Below are positions 51,454 through 61,700 of a DNA stretch of 64,000 nucleotides, in pieces. The stretch covers positions 1 through 64,000 of the forward strand of contig CANQZC010000007.1 of NCBI GenBank assembly GCA_947628235.1, written 5' to 3'. The notes under the pieces are model-generated. The model saw nothing but the letters and a program-made list of their open reading frames with translations, searched no databases and had not been told where the DNA came from. A program made the translations under genes and the position numbers. Every line of letters begins with the position of its first letter. Position 1 is the first letter of the stretch. The stretch is from an uncultured Bacilli bacterium. GTDB taxonomy: Bacteria; Bacillota_I; Bacilli_A; RF39; UBA660.

Positions 51454-51927
51454 ATGAAGAAAGACTATATGTTAGAGGCTTTAAAAGAAGCTAAAAAATC
51501 ATACGATTTAGATGAGGTACCGGTAGGTGCTGTTATAGTATACCAAGATAGAATTATCGCGAGAGCTCATAATTTAAAAGAAACAAAGCAAGACGCGACT
51601 GGTCATGCTGAATTATTAGTAATTCAAAAAGCCTGTAAAAAGTTACAAAATTGGCATTTAGATGATTGTACGATGTATGTTACTTTAGAACCTTGTTTAA
51701 TGTGTGCTGGAGCAATGATACAATCTCGCTTAAAAAAGGTCGTATATGCTACCTCAAGTCCAAAATTTGGATATGTAGAAAGCGTAGATCAAGTCTTATC
51801 AAATTCTAAAAATAACCATATTGTTTTAGTTCAAAAACAAGAAAATCTAGAATGTCAAAAATTGTTACAGTCTTTCTTTCAAAAGAAGAGAAAAGCACCT
51901 TTAAATTCTAACACAAAAAGTGTATAA
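51454..51927 (+). CDS. tadA: tRNA-specific adenosine-34 deaminase
   Basis: TadA converts A34 to inosine in the anticodon of tRNA-Arg(ACG). The 157-residue protein has the zinc deaminase motifs GHAELLVIQKA (HAE, catalytic Glu) and TLEPCLMCAGAM (PCxxC), plus the early VPVGAVIVYQD strand. The frame continues upstream over the parS-like site and SRP terminator, but ATG 51454 follows AGGAGTAGAT and gives the normal N-terminus MKKDYMLEALKEA. dnaX follows after 23 bp. Confidence 0.95.
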   Translation: MKKDYMLEALKEAKKSYDLDEVPVGAVIVYQDRIIARAHNLKETKQDATGHAELLVIQKACKKLQNWHLDDCTMYVTLEPCLMCAGAMIQSRLKKVVYATSSPKFGYVESVDQVLSNSKNNHIVLVQKQENLECQKLLQSFFQKKRKAPLNSNTKSV

Positions 51928-51928
51928 T
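51900..51928 (+). promoter_or_regulatory. Possible promoter of the dnaX operon
   Basis: TTTAAA (51900-51905), a 17-bp spacer and TATAAT (51923-51928), overlapping the end of tadA and 23 bp before dnaX. No terminator separates tadA from dnaX. Confidence 0.5.
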
Positions 51929-51950
51929 GAAAGTAGTAAGAAGGTGACTT

Positions 51951-53675
51951 ATGTATCAAGCATTATATCGAAAATATCGTCCTAAAAACTTTGATGATGT
52001 AGTAGGACAAGAAGTAATTATTAAAACACTTACCAATGCAATAAAAAATGATAAAGTAAGTCATGCTTATTTATTTACGGGGCCACGAGGAACAGGTAAA
52101 ACAAGTATTGCTAAAATCTATGCTAAAATATTAAATTGTGAAAATTTAAAAGATTTAATTCCTTGTGAAAAATGTATTTCCTGTACCCAAATTAATAATA
52201 ATCAAAATATTGATGTCATTGAAATAGATGCTGCTTCTAATAATGGTGTCGATGAAATTCGTGAAATCCGTAATAAAATAGGACTAGTACCTTCTAATAG
52301 TAAATATAAAATCTATATTATTGATGAAGTTCATATGCTTACAAATCAAGCATTTAATGCTTTATTAAAGACACTTGAAGAACCACCTAGTCACATTATT
52401 TTTATTTTTGCAACCACAGAACCTCATAAAATACCTAGAACGATTCTTTCTAGATGTCAGAAGTTCGACTTTAAAAAGATTAGTAATCAACATATTGTTG
52501 ATAGACTAAAACATATTGCGGAGATAGAAAATATTAAAATTACCGAAGAAGCTTTAAATGAAATTGCTGTATTAGCGGATGGAGGACTTCGGGATTCTAT
52601 AGGTATGTTAGATCAAGCTGTATCTTATTCTAATGATGAAATTACATTAAAAGATATCCATGATATCAATGGAACTCTAGATAAAGAAGAAATTCGTCAA
52701 TTTCTACAAGATATTTTTACTAAAAATATGGTTTCTTTGTTAGAAAAGATAGAAGTATGGGAAGAACAAGGAAAAAATATTGTTAAAATAACCCAAGAAT
52801 TGATAGATGAATTTAAAAATATACTTCTTTATAAGAATGTTCCTGAGTTTTTTTCTACAGATAAAGAGTATTATGAACAAGTAAAAGATACTGTTAATAA
52901 TACGCAAATATATCGTTATATTCAGGCACTATCTGAATTGATAGGAAACATGAAAAACTCTAGTAATAATAAGATATTATTAGAAATTGAAATCATTAAG
53001 ATGATGGATGAAGAAGAGATTCTTCCACCAAAAGAAGAAAAAACTTCTGTGAAACAAGTGACAGAAGAAAGTGAACCAATATTCAGAAAAGAACAAATAG
53101 ATGAAAAACAAACGAAAATAGAAACAGAAGAAAAGAAAGAAAAACCTAAAAAAACAACTTCAAAGCAAAATGTAGATACGAATTCTTTCTTGTCTAAAGA
53201 AGCACAAGAACAATTAAATGAACTTAAAAAAATTCGTATTAATAATTCTTTAATTTCTGTTTCTCAAAAAAATAGAAATCAATTTAAAGAAAAAATGGAA
53301 GAATTAAAAGAATTATTAATGGATCCAGACTATAGTAAAATAATTTCTCTTTTATTTGATGGAGATTTGAAGGCAATTAGTGATAAAAATATTATTTTTG
53401 CTTATCAAACACCACTTCTAGCAGAAGCTTTTAACTTAGAATTAGTGGCTTTAGAAAAGATTTTTGAAGAAAAATTTCATGAAAAATATGCTTTAATTGC
53501 CGTAGATTTAGAAGAATGGAATCAAATTAAAACAGAATATAATAAAAAGAAAAATAGCTATCAATATCTAGAGGAAACAGTTTCTTTGAATGATATTTTT
53601 GCTAAGAAGGAGCAAAGTTTAAATAATAGTATTGATGATTTATTTGATAATTTTGTTGAATATGAAGAAAAATAG
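51951..53675 (+). CDS. dnaX: DNA polymerase III subunits gamma/tau
   Basis: This AAA+ clamp-loader subunit has YQALYRKYRPKNFDDVVGQE at the start and Walker A GPRGTGKTS (about residues 45-53). A zinc-binding Cys group (C64, then CEKCISC) is followed by IDAASNNGVDEIRE, the IDEVHML Walker B and the sensor SRCQKFDFKK. After residue 350 there is a charged, Lys/Glu-rich linker and a tau-like C-terminal region with a YEEK end. It works with HolA and HolB to load DnaN. The ribosome binding site is AAGGTGACTT. Length 574 is typical of full tau in Bacilli. Confidence 0.97.
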   Translation: MYQALYRKYRPKNFDDVVGQEVIIKTLTNAIKNDKVSHAYLFTGPRGTGKTSIAKIYAKILNCENLKDLIPCEKCISCTQINNNQNIDVIEIDAASNNGVDEIREIRNKIGLVPSNSKYKIYIIDEVHMLTNQAFNALLKTLEEPPSHIIFIFATTEPHKIPRTILSRCQKFDFKKISNQHIVDRLKHIAEIENIKITEEALNEIAVLADGGLRDSIGMLDQAVSYSNDEITLKDIHDINGTLDKEEIRQFLQDIFTKNMVSLLEKIEVWEEQGKNIVKITQELIDEFKNILLYKNVPEFFSTDKEYYEQVKDTVNNTQIYRYIQALSELIGNMKNSSNNKILLEIEIIKMMDEEEILPPKEEKTSVKQVTEESEPIFRKEQIDEKQTKIETEEKKEKPKKTTSKQNVDTNSFLSKEAQEQLNELKKIRINNSLISVSQKNRNQFKEKMEELKELLMDPDYSKIISLLFDGDLKAISDKNIIFAYQTPLLAEAFNLELVALEKIFEEKFHEKYALIAVDLEEWNQIKTEYNKKKNSYQYLEETVSLNDIFAKKEQSLNNSIDDLFDNFVEYEEK

Positions 53676-53690
53676 AAAGAAGGAAATAAT

Positions 53691-53987
53691 ATGAATATGC
53701 AAGCGATGATGAAGCAAGCACAAAAATTACAAAAAGATATGATGGAGACACAAAAGAAGATTGAAGCGATGACTTTTGAAGGAAAATCTTCTATTGTTAG
53801 TGTCAAAATGAATGGAAAAAAAGAATTATTATCTGTTACTATTGATTCTGATTCTATGGATAAAGATGAAATTGAAATGTTACAAGATATGATTATGGTA
53901 GCAATCAATGACGCTATGAAACAAGTAGATAAAGTAACAGAAGAAAAAATGGGCGTATACACAAAGGGTCTTCCAGGATTATTCTAA
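53691..53987 (+). CDS. ebfC: Nucleoid-associated protein of the YbaB/EbfC family
   Basis: The 98-residue protein begins NMQAMMKQAQKLQKDMMETQKKIEAM, the Met/Gln-rich helix typical of YbaB. A beta segment (VSVKMNGKKELLSVTIDSD) and a C-terminal helix ending MGVYTKGLPGLF follow. It forms tweezer-like dimers that bind DNA. It sits between dnaX and recR, and its stop overlaps the recR start by one base, as in most bacteria. Confidence 0.96.
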   Translation: MNMQAMMKQAQKLQKDMMETQKKIEAMTFEGKSSIVSVKMNGKKELLSVTIDSDSMDKDEIEMLQDMIMVAINDAMKQVDKVTEEKMGVYTKGLPGLF

Positions 53988-54595
53988 TGCGTTATCCAAC
54001 TACCATTCAAAATTTGATTGAATGTTTTAATCATTTACCAGGAATAGGTGAGAAGACGGCAGAAAGATTAGCACTTGCTACTCTTTCTTTTGACGAAGAA
54101 ACCCTTTCTGTCTTTGCAAAATCTTTAAAAGATGTTAAAACAAAAGTAAAAAGATGTACTCGTTGTAATAATTATGCCGAAGAAGAATTATGTGAAATAT
54201 GCAAAGATAAGGGACGAGATTCTAAAATATTATGTGTAGTAGAAAACCCAAAAAATATTATGTTATTTGAAAAGTTAGAAACTTTTCATGGATATTATCA
54301 TGTCATTGATGGATTGATTTCTCCATTAGATGGAATTAATCCTGAAGATATCCATATCCCACAATTGATTGATCGTATCAAAAAAGAAAAAATAGAAGAA
54401 GTAATTTTAGCATTAAAACCAAGCGTAGAAGGGGAAACAACATCTCTTTATATCTCTAAATTATTAAGTAAAACAAATGTTCTTGTTTCTAAAATTGCGC
54501 ATGGTGTTCCTTTAGGAGCAGAGATGGATTATGTAGATTCTCTTACTCTAGAATTAGCGTTAGAAAATAGAAAAAAATTATCAGAGAGTGATTAG
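53987..54595 (+). CDS. recR: Recombination protein RecR
   Basis: RecR helps RecO and RecF load RecA on gapped DNA. The 202-residue protein has the helix-hairpin-helix start LIECFNHLPGIGEKTAERLA. A zinc finger with four Cys (CTRCNNYAEEELCEIC, about residues 56-71) is followed by a TOPRIM domain with CVVENPKNIMLFE and a C-terminal GVPLGAEMDYVDSLTLELAL. It overlaps ebfC by one base. Confidence 0.97.
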   Translation: MRYPTTIQNLIECFNHLPGIGEKTAERLALATLSFDEETLSVFAKSLKDVKTKVKRCTRCNNYAEEELCEICKDKGRDSKILCVVENPKNIMLFEKLETFHGYYHVIDGLISPLDGINPEDIHIPQLIDRIKKEKIEEVILALKPSVEGETTSLYISKLLSKTNVLVSKIAHGVPLGAEMDYVDSLTLELALENRKKLSESD

Positions 54596-54639
54596 TTCTT
54601 AAGTAGGATGAAAATCATACATTTTATTAGGTGAAAGGT

Positions 54640-54825
54640 ATGAAAACAATCCTACGACTAGGAAAAAAAATCATTATTAGTGCATTTTTACTCTATGGTT
54701 ATAATTTATTAGTAGAACCACTTCATTGGATGATTCCTATTAATTTGATTACCGTTTCTGTAGTTGCTTTATTAGGGACTCCTGCTTTAGTAGCGTTCGT
54801 TTTAATTTTAATTTATGTATATTAG
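54640..54825 (+). CDS. bofA: Pro-sigma-K processing inhibitor BofA-like protein
   Basis: The protein of about 61 residues has two hydrophobic segments and the BofA signature. NLLVEPLHWMIPINLITVSVVALLGTPALVAF corresponds to the family N-(x)-PIN-(x)-LLG-P pattern. BofA holds the SpoIVFB protease inactive in the outer forespore membrane until the sigma-K checkpoint. Position directly after recR is the same as in Bacillus. GTG at 54631 is possible, but AGGTGA five bases before ATG 54640 supports the latter. It is a second sporulation gene in the window after spoIIR. Confidence 0.85.
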   Translation: MKTILRLGKKIIISAFLLYGYNLLVEPLHWMIPINLITVSVVALLGTPALVAFVLILIYVY

Positions 54826-54833
54826 GAGGTAGT

Positions 54834-55802
54834 ATGCTAGATGAATATCAAATAGAACAACCGATTATTTATCAAATTATTAAAAATGCAGCACACAAAG
54901 ATACGGTGACGCATGCCTACCTAATTGAATTAAATGGATATTCTAAGGGATTAGATTTCGCATATGCCTTTGCTAAATTTTTATTATGTCCACATCATTA
55001 TTCTAATTTCTTAAATTGTAATGGATGTCATCAATGTGAAACTATTGATGATGGAAATTTCTTAGAAATTAAAGTGATTTCTCCAGAAGGACAATGGATT
55101 AAAAAAGAACAATTAGAGGAATTACAACAAGAATTTAACCGTAAAGCCCTTGTTGGAAATCAAAAAATTTATATTTTAGATGGAGCAGATAAGTTAAATA
55201 CTTCTTCTGCTAACTCTATTTTAAAATTTTTAGAGGAACCAGTTCCCGGAATTATAGCGATTCTTTTAGTCGATAATGCTTACCGTGTCATGAATACGAT
55301 TGTTTCACGTTGTCAGATTCTTTCTTTAAAAAAAGAAAATCATCTGCATGAGAAAGATTTAGATACAAAAACGAGATTAGCGTATTATTCTTTCCATGAA
55401 CAAGATGAAATTGAAAAATTCTTAAAAGACGACGATACAGACGCAAAAATAGAGATGGTGGTTGATTATATCACTTTTCTAGAAAAGAACGGTTATCAGG
55501 CAATTATTTATAAAAATAAGCCATTTTTAGAAAAATTTAATGATAAAAATTTATTGTTTCTTGCTTTTGAGTGGTTTATTTTGTATTATAAAGATGTTTT
55601 AAATTGTTCTTTGAACAAAAAAATAGAATTTTTTCAAGAACAAAAGGAGAAAATAGAAGAGGTAGCGCACAGAAATACAATATTAAAACTATCTAAAAAA
55701 TTAGAAATTTTATTAGATTTAAGTGAAACTATTAAATTTAATAGTAACGCTACTATGTTAATGGACAAGCTAGTCATTGATTTTATGGAGGTGAAAAAAT
55801 GA
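54834..55802 (+). CDS. holB: DNA polymerase III delta-prime subunit
   Basis: The 322-residue clamp-loader subunit has the AAA+ fold without an intact Walker A. A zinc-binding group (CNGCHQC, about residues 62-68) is followed by a KIYILDGADKLNTSSANSILKFLEEP block and the sensor ISRCQIL-like VSRCQILSLK. It is less conserved toward the C-terminus, as usual. The ribosome binding site is AGGAGGTAGT. It follows bofA by 8 bp; the tmk, yaaQ and yaaR genes that lie between them in Bacillus are missing. Confidence 0.93.
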   Translation: MLDEYQIEQPIIYQIIKNAAHKDTVTHAYLIELNGYSKGLDFAYAFAKFLLCPHHYSNFLNCNGCHQCETIDDGNFLEIKVISPEGQWIKKEQLEELQQEFNRKALVGNQKIYILDGADKLNTSSANSILKFLEEPVPGIIAILLVDNAYRVMNTIVSRCQILSLKKENHLHEKDLDTKTRLAYYSFHEQDEIEKFLKDDDTDAKIEMVVDYITFLEKNGYQAIIYKNKPFLEKFNDKNLLFLAFEWFILYYKDVLNCSLNKKIEFFQEQKEKIEEVAHRNTILKLSKKLEILLDLSETIKFNSNATMLMDKLVIDFMEVKK

Positions 55803-56593
55803 TTCAAGTAGTAGGTGTAAATTTTAAAAAAAATGGCAAAGTATATCATTTTTCACCAAATGGTGTAGAACTACAACTAGATGATACTGTTGTCGTAGAA
55901 ACAGAAAGAGGATTACAACTGGGATATGTAGCGAGAGAACCTTACGAAATAGAAGATAAGGCCTTAAAAAGTGCTTTAAGTAAGGTCGTTCGGATTGCTA
56001 CGAAAGAAGATTTAAAAAAGGCCGAAAAAAATACCGAAGAAGAGAAAAAAGCCTTAAAAAAATGTCGTGATTTAGTAGAAAAATATAAATTAAATATGTA
56101 TATTATTGATGCTAGTTTCACTTTGGATAGATCTCAATTATTTTTCCGTTTTATGGCAGATGAAAGAATTGATTTTCGTACATTAGCGAAAGACCTTGCA
56201 AATGTCTATAAAACAAGAATTGAATTAAGACAAGTAGGAGTTCGTGATAAAGCCAAAGAAGTGGGAGGATATGGATCTTGTGGAAGACCTCTTTGTTGCG
56301 CTAGATTCCTATCTGATTTTGATTCTGTTTCTATCAATATGGCAAAGAATCAAAATATTGCTTTAAATCCGACGAAAATCAATGGTGTTTGTGGCAGACT
56401 TCTCTGTTGCTTAAAATATGAGGATGCTTGTTATCAAGAATGTCGTATTGGTCTTCCAAAAGTTGGAAAGAAAGTACAAACAGAAAAAGGCGAAGGAAAA
56501 GTAATGAGCGTAGATGTTCTAAAAGGAACTTATCGAGTAAATGTTCCTGATGTAGGAATTATAGAATTAGAAAAAGAGAAAAATGAAGGTTAA
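55799..56593 (+). CDS. ricT: PSP1-domain regulatory protein RicT (YaaT)
   Basis: The 264-residue protein has the PSP1 domain and its Cys-rich signature GGYGSCGRPLCCARFL plus GVCGRLLCCLKYE (about residues 158-210). In Bacillus RicT, with RicA and RicF, binds Fe-S clusters and stimulates RNase Y mRNA cleavage. The complex also promotes phosphorelay activity for sporulation and competence. Given spoIIR, bofA and comK in this window, that link fits. It overlaps holB by four bases; yabA, which normally follows, is absent. Confidence 0.94.
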   Translation: MIQVVGVNFKKNGKVYHFSPNGVELQLDDTVVVETERGLQLGYVAREPYEIEDKALKSALSKVVRIATKEDLKKAEKNTEEEKKALKKCRDLVEKYKLNMYIIDASFTLDRSQLFFRFMADERIDFRTLAKDLANVYKTRIELRQVGVRDKAKEVGGYGSCGRPLCCARFLSDFDSVSINMAKNQNIALNPTKINGVCGRLLCCLKYEDACYQECRIGLPKVGKKVQTEKGEGKVMSVDVLKGTYRVNVPDVGIIELEKEKNEG

Positions 56594-57308
56594 AAATTAT
56601 CTATTAGGGTATCAAGATTTATATATTTATCAAGATACTAGTATGTTTCATTTTTCCTTAGATTCTGTTTTACTTCCTAACTTTATTACTATCCCTAAAA
56701 AACCTAAAAAAATACTAGATATCGGAACAGGGAATGCCCCTATTCCGCTTATTTTGTCTACAAAGGTAAATTGTCCTATCTTAGGAGTAGAAATTCAAAA
56801 AGAAGTCGCTTCTTTAGCGCGTGATTCTGTAGAATTAAATCATCTAGAAAATCAAATCACTATTTTAGAAGGAGATATTAAAGAAATTTCTAAAACCCTA
56901 GAGGAAGGTTCTTTTGATGTCATTACCTCTAATCCTCCGTATTTTAAATATCAAAAAGATTCCAATGTGAATGAAAGTGATTATAAAACCATTGCTCGTC
57001 ATGAAGTCGCTTTAAATTTAGAAGAATTAATTCAAATTAGTAGTCGACTTTTAAGTTATAATGGTGTTTTAGGACTTGTACATCGTCCTGAAAGATTGAT
57101 TGATATTATAGAAACGATGAGAAAATATCAAATAGAACCCAAACGCATGGAATTGATTTATCCAGGAGTAGGAAAAGAAGCCAACATTTTATTAATTGAA
57201 GGAAGAAAACAGGGAAAACCGGGTTTAAAAATTTTACCTCCACTTTATAGTCATAAAAAAAATGGAGAATATACAGAAGAAGTTCAAAAATATTTTGAAA
57301 ATAATTGA
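56583..57308 (+). CDS. trmN6: tRNA1(Val) adenine-37 N6-methyltransferase-like protein (YabB)
   Basis: The 241-residue protein has a Rossmann-type methyltransferase fold with ILDIGTGNAPIPLIL (SAM loop, about residues 43-57) and VEIQKEVASLA. The N6-adenine motif TSNPPYF (NPPY) is near residue 118, followed by RHEVALNLEELI. Relatives modify A37 of tRNA-Val. The start lies within ricT with an 11-bp overlap. It is the yabB gene of the Bacillus yaaT-yabA-yabB-yazA-rsmI order, with yabA and yazA lost. Confidence 0.9.
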   Translation: MKVKNYLLGYQDLYIYQDTSMFHFSLDSVLLPNFITIPKKPKKILDIGTGNAPIPLILSTKVNCPILGVEIQKEVASLARDSVELNHLENQITILEGDIKEISKTLEEGSFDVITSNPPYFKYQKDSNVNESDYKTIARHEVALNLEELIQISSRLLSYNGVLGLVHRPERLIDIIETMRKYQIEPKRMELIYPGVGKEANILLIEGRKQGKPGLKILPPLYSHKKNGEYTEEVQKYFENN

Positions 57309-57317
57309 GGTGAGAAT

Positions 57318-58166
57318 ATGTCTCAAAAAAGTTATGATGAAAGTCCAACCCTCTATTTAATACCAACACCTATTGGCAATATGGAAGATTTAACATATCG
57401 AACTGTGGAAGTATTAAAAATGGTAGATGTTTTATTTTGTGAAGATACGAGAGAAACAGGTCTTTTACTAAACTATTTAGGAATCAAAAAGAAATTGATT
57501 GCGAATCATGAATATAACGAAGAAAAAAATCATGAAAAAGTCATTCAATATTTAGAAGAAGGAAAAATGGTAGGATTAGTTAGTGATCGTGGAACACCGG
57601 TTATTAGTGATCCAGGGTATGAACTAGCTAGATATGTTATCGAAAAAGGGTATAATGTGGTAGCACTACCGGGCGCTACCGCGTTAATTCCTGCTTTAAT
57701 TACTTCTTCTTTAGCGCCTATGCCCTTTTTATTCTACGGATTTTTAAATAGTAAAAAATCCAAAAAGGAACAAGAATTAGAACAATTAAAACAAGAAACA
57801 TCGACCATGATTTTTTATGAGGCACCACATCGAATTCAAGAAACATTAGAAATAATGAGAAAAATCTTTGGTGATAGAAAAATTTCTTTAGCGCGTGAAC
57901 TTACTAAAAAATATGAAGAAATTTATCGTGGAACCATTACAGAAATACTATCTAATCCTTTAGAACTAAAAGGGGAAATGGTCTTAGTAGTCGAAGGAAA
58001 TAAGGAAAAGAAAACATTTACAAATCTTTCTTTAAAAGAACATGTAGAACTTTATATGGAAGATGGATTATCAAAAATGGATGCGATAAAAAAAGTAGCG
58101 AAAGAAAGAAATATGAAAAAAAGTGAAGTATATGATATTTACTTAAGTGAGGAGGAAGAGAAGTGA
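57318..58166 (+). CDS. rsmI: 16S rRNA (cytidine1402-2'-O)-methyltransferase
   Basis: RsmI is a tetrapyrrole-methylase-fold enzyme that makes the 2'-O-methyl of Cm1402 in the ribosomal P site. The 282-residue protein has LYLIPTPIGNMEDLTYR, FCEDTRETGLLL, LVSDRGTPVISDPG, the ALPGATALIPAL loop and FYEAPHRIQETL. The C-terminal small domain is Lys-rich. The stop overlaps the GTG start of pth by four bases. Confidence 0.96.
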   Translation: MSQKSYDESPTLYLIPTPIGNMEDLTYRTVEVLKMVDVLFCEDTRETGLLLNYLGIKKKLIANHEYNEEKNHEKVIQYLEEGKMVGLVSDRGTPVISDPGYELARYVIEKGYNVVALPGATALIPALITSSLAPMPFLFYGFLNSKKSKKEQELEQLKQETSTMIFYEAPHRIQETLEIMRKIFGDRKISLARELTKKYEEIYRGTITEILSNPLELKGEMVLVVEGNKEKKTFTNLSLKEHVELYMEDGLSKMDAIKKVAKERNMKKSEVYDIYLSEEEEK

Positions 58167-58723
58167 AACTAATTGTAGGACTTGGAAATCCTGGAAAAGA
58201 ATATGAAAATACAAGACACAATGTAGGTTTTATGGCACTAGATAAAATTGCTTCTTTCTTACAGGTAGAATTTACGAAAGAAAAATTTCAAGGAAAATAT
58301 GCGGAAGTGACTTATGAAGGAGAAAAATATATTTTATTAAAACCACAAAAATATATGAATTTATCCGGAGAAGTAGTAGGTGACTTTGTTCGTTTCTTTA
58401 AAATAAAAATAGAAGATATCTTAATTCTTTATGATGATTTAGATACCGAAGTAGGGACTATGAGACTCCGTGAACAAGGTAGTAGTGGGGGACATAATGG
58501 AATTAAAAATATTGAGATGCATCTAGGAACAAGAGTGTATAATCGAATTAAGTTTGGTATTTCTAATAATAAAACAATAGATACAAAAGATTATGTTTTA
58601 GGACATTTTTCCAAAGAAGAAAAAGTTGCTTTAGAACCTGCTTTAGATAAAATGGTTCCTATCTTTCAGGATTATTCTAAAATGACATTTACAAATTTAA
58701 TGAATAAATATAATGGTAAATAG
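58163..58723 (+). CDS. pth: Peptidyl-tRNA hydrolase
   Basis: Pth recycles peptidyl-tRNA released from ribosomes. The 186-residue protein has LIVGLGNPGKEYENTRHNVGF with catalytic His20, KPQKYMNLSGEVV, the LYDDLDTEVG catalytic Asp block and GSSGGHNGIKNI. The start is GTG with an AGGAGGAAGA site. It precedes mfd by 36 bp, the conserved pth-mfd pair of Bacilli. Confidence 0.97.
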   Translation: MKLIVGLGNPGKEYENTRHNVGFMALDKIASFLQVEFTKEKFQGKYAEVTYEGEKYILLKPQKYMNLSGEVVGDFVRFFKIKIEDILILYDDLDTEVGTMRLREQGSSGGHNGIKNIEMHLGTRVYNRIKFGISNNKTIDTKDYVLGHFSKEEKVALEPALDKMVPIFQDYSKMTFTNLMNKYNGK

Positions 58724-58759
58724 ATAATTTATCATTTTTTCCGTGGAAAGGAGGAAAGT

Positions 58760-61700
58760 ATGATTTCTTTATTTCAAGATTCTGATTTTCAAGATTATGA
58801 AGCTATTTCAGGGCTTACAAAAGAATTAAAAGTACAGTATACAGTGAATTTATTGGAGAAAAAGAAAACTTCGATTCTTTTTGTGTGCGCAACTCTCTAC
58901 GAAGCTAATCTTTACTTTCAAAAGTTTTTAAATTATACTTCTTCCGTTTATCTTTTTCCAATGGATGACTTTTTAACAAGTGAAGCTTTAGCGATCTCTC
59001 CAGAATTAAAAATTACACGATTAGAAACGCTTAAAAAAATGACGGAAGAAACTGCTATTATCGTAACGAATCTAATGGGATATCTCCGTTTTCTTCCTCC
59101 CAAAGAGATCTATTTAGATAGTTATATTACTTTAAAAACAGGAGAGGAATATGAATTAGAAAGTCTTGTTGAAAAATTATATTCTATCGGCTATGAAAGA
59201 GAAACCATTGTAAATAAAACAGGAGAAATGGCCGTCCGTGGATATGTTGTCGATATTTTTCCAATTGGAAGTAATCATCCTATTCGAATTGAATATTGGG
59301 GAGATACAATAGAAAGTATTCGTCTTTTCAATGTCGATACCCAATTAACGATAGAAACATTAAAAGAAGTTTCCATTTCTCCAAATACCGAGTTTTTAAC
59401 TGGTAAAAAGGTAGAAGAAGAAAAACAAAAAAATCTTCCTAACTATATTTCTCCAAAATATCTTTATGAATATTTAGAAAACCCTTTCGTAATTTTAAAT
59501 GATTATCAAACGATTGAAGCTAATTTAAATATTCTCTTAGAAGAAATCGAAGAATATCAAAAAAATAACGATGAAAAAAATGTAGAATACATGTTTCCAT
59601 GGAAACTTCCTAAAGATGTTTTATATTTTACCGAGTTTGATAATGAAGTAGGAACCGTTCATTATACGAAGAAATTTGTCTCTTATCCTGTCGATAATTT
59701 TCAGGGTGGTCAAAAAGAAATTAATAAGCGATTAAACCAATATTTAAAAGATGGATATGTGGTAATAATTGCGTTAACAAGTCGTTATCAAGCGAATAAA
59801 TTAATAGATTATTTAGAGAATCCATATCTTCTTTTTACCTCTTTAAAAGAACTTGTGAAAGAAAAAATTAATATTGTTCTTTCCAATATTTCTGAAGGAT
59901 ATATTTACAACAATTATGTAATTATTAGTGAGAAAGAAATCTTTAATCGAAAAGAATCTGCAAATGCTTATAAGACAAACTTTAAAATAGGTAGTAAAGT
60001 AAGAGATATTAATAAACTAGAAATTGGTGACTATATTGTTCATAATACGCATGGGATAGGACGCTATTGTGGTATAAAAACGCTCTCTAAAAATGGTCTT
60101 CAAAAAGACTATTTAATGTTAGAATATAAAGGAGGAGATAAACTTTATATTCCAGTTGAAAAATTAGAGTTAATTAGTAAGTATTCCTCTTCTGATGGAA
60201 TTGCTCCTAGATTAAATAAATTAGGGGGAGTAGAGTGGCAAAAAACAAAACTTAGAGTCAAAGAAAAACTAGAAAATATTGCTTCTGAATTATTAGAACT
60301 TTACGCTTTAAGAGAGAGTACGGAAGGATTTGCTTTTCGTCCTGATGAAGAAGAACAGATAGAATTTGAAAAAGAGTTTGTGTATGAAGAAACACAAGAT
60401 CAACTACGAGTTATTGATGAAATTAAAAAAGATATGGAAAGCAATCATCCAATGGACCGACTTCTTTGTGGAGATGTTGGATATGGAAAAACAGAAGTCG
60501 CTTTTCGTGCCATTTTCAAAGCTATTTTATCCGGAAAACAGGTAGCGTTTTTATGTCCAACGACGATTCTATCTAATCAACATTATTATAATGCCTTAGA
60601 TCGATTTAAAAATTATCCCGTCGAAATTGCCTTATTAAATCGCTTTGTACCTATTAAAAAACAAAAAGAAATCCTAGAAAATTTAAAAGAAGGAAAAATA
60701 GATCTTTTAATTGGAACACACCGTATTTTAAGTGAGGATATTGAATTTAAAAATTTAGGACTTTTAGTTATTGATGAAGAGCAAAGATTTGGTGTAAAAC
60801 ACAAAGAAAAAATTAAACAATATAAAAATAATATTGATGTTTTAACCCTTTCAGCAACCCCTATTCCAAGAACTCTTCAAATGTCTATGACAGGGGTGAG
60901 AAGCCTATCCTTAATTGAGACTCCACCAACGAATCGTTATCCTATTCAAACTTATGTATTAGAAGAAAATAAACAGATTATGAAAGACGCTATCTATAAG
61001 GAATTAGCGCGCGATGGACAAGTTTTTATTCTTTATAATTACATAGAAGATATGGAAGAAAAAGCAAGAGAAATTAGTCGTTTAGTTCCCGAAGCAAGAA
61101 TCGTATATGCTCATGGAAAAATGGAGAAGAAAGAACTAGAAGATGTCATGATGCATTTTATGGAGAAAGAATATGATATTCTTCTTTGTACAACGATTAT
61201 TGAAACAGGAATTGATATTCCAAGTGTAAATACATTAATTATTATTGATGCAGATAGATTTGGACTTTCTCAGCTATATCAAATTCGTGGTAGAGTAGGT
61301 AGAAGTAATAAAATTGCCTATTGTTATTTAATGTATAATAAAGGAAAAATCTTGAGTGATGTAGCAACAAAACGTCTTAATGTCATTAAAGAATTTACAG
61401 AATTAGGAAGTGGCTTTAGTATCGCTATGAGAGATCTTGCTATTCGTGGAGCAGGAGATATTTTAGGTAGTGAACAAGCAGGATTTGTAGATAGTGTCGG
61501 AGTAGAACTTTTTATTCGAATGTTAAATGATGAAGTAAAAAGATTAAAAGGGGAAAAAGTAGAAGAAGAAAAGAGTGAAGATCAACCACTTTTAGAAGTT
61601 GCTACTACGATTACGGATGACTATGTTAAGGAAGAAGATTTAAAGATAGAAATTCATAAGATGATTAATGAAATTCATACGGAAGAAGATTTTGAAAGAG

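Noticed and set aside
55301-55316. TGTTTCACGT, a perfect left half of parS
   Set aside because: The right half does not match (TGTCAG), and it lies in holB coding sequence; a half-site occurs by chance.
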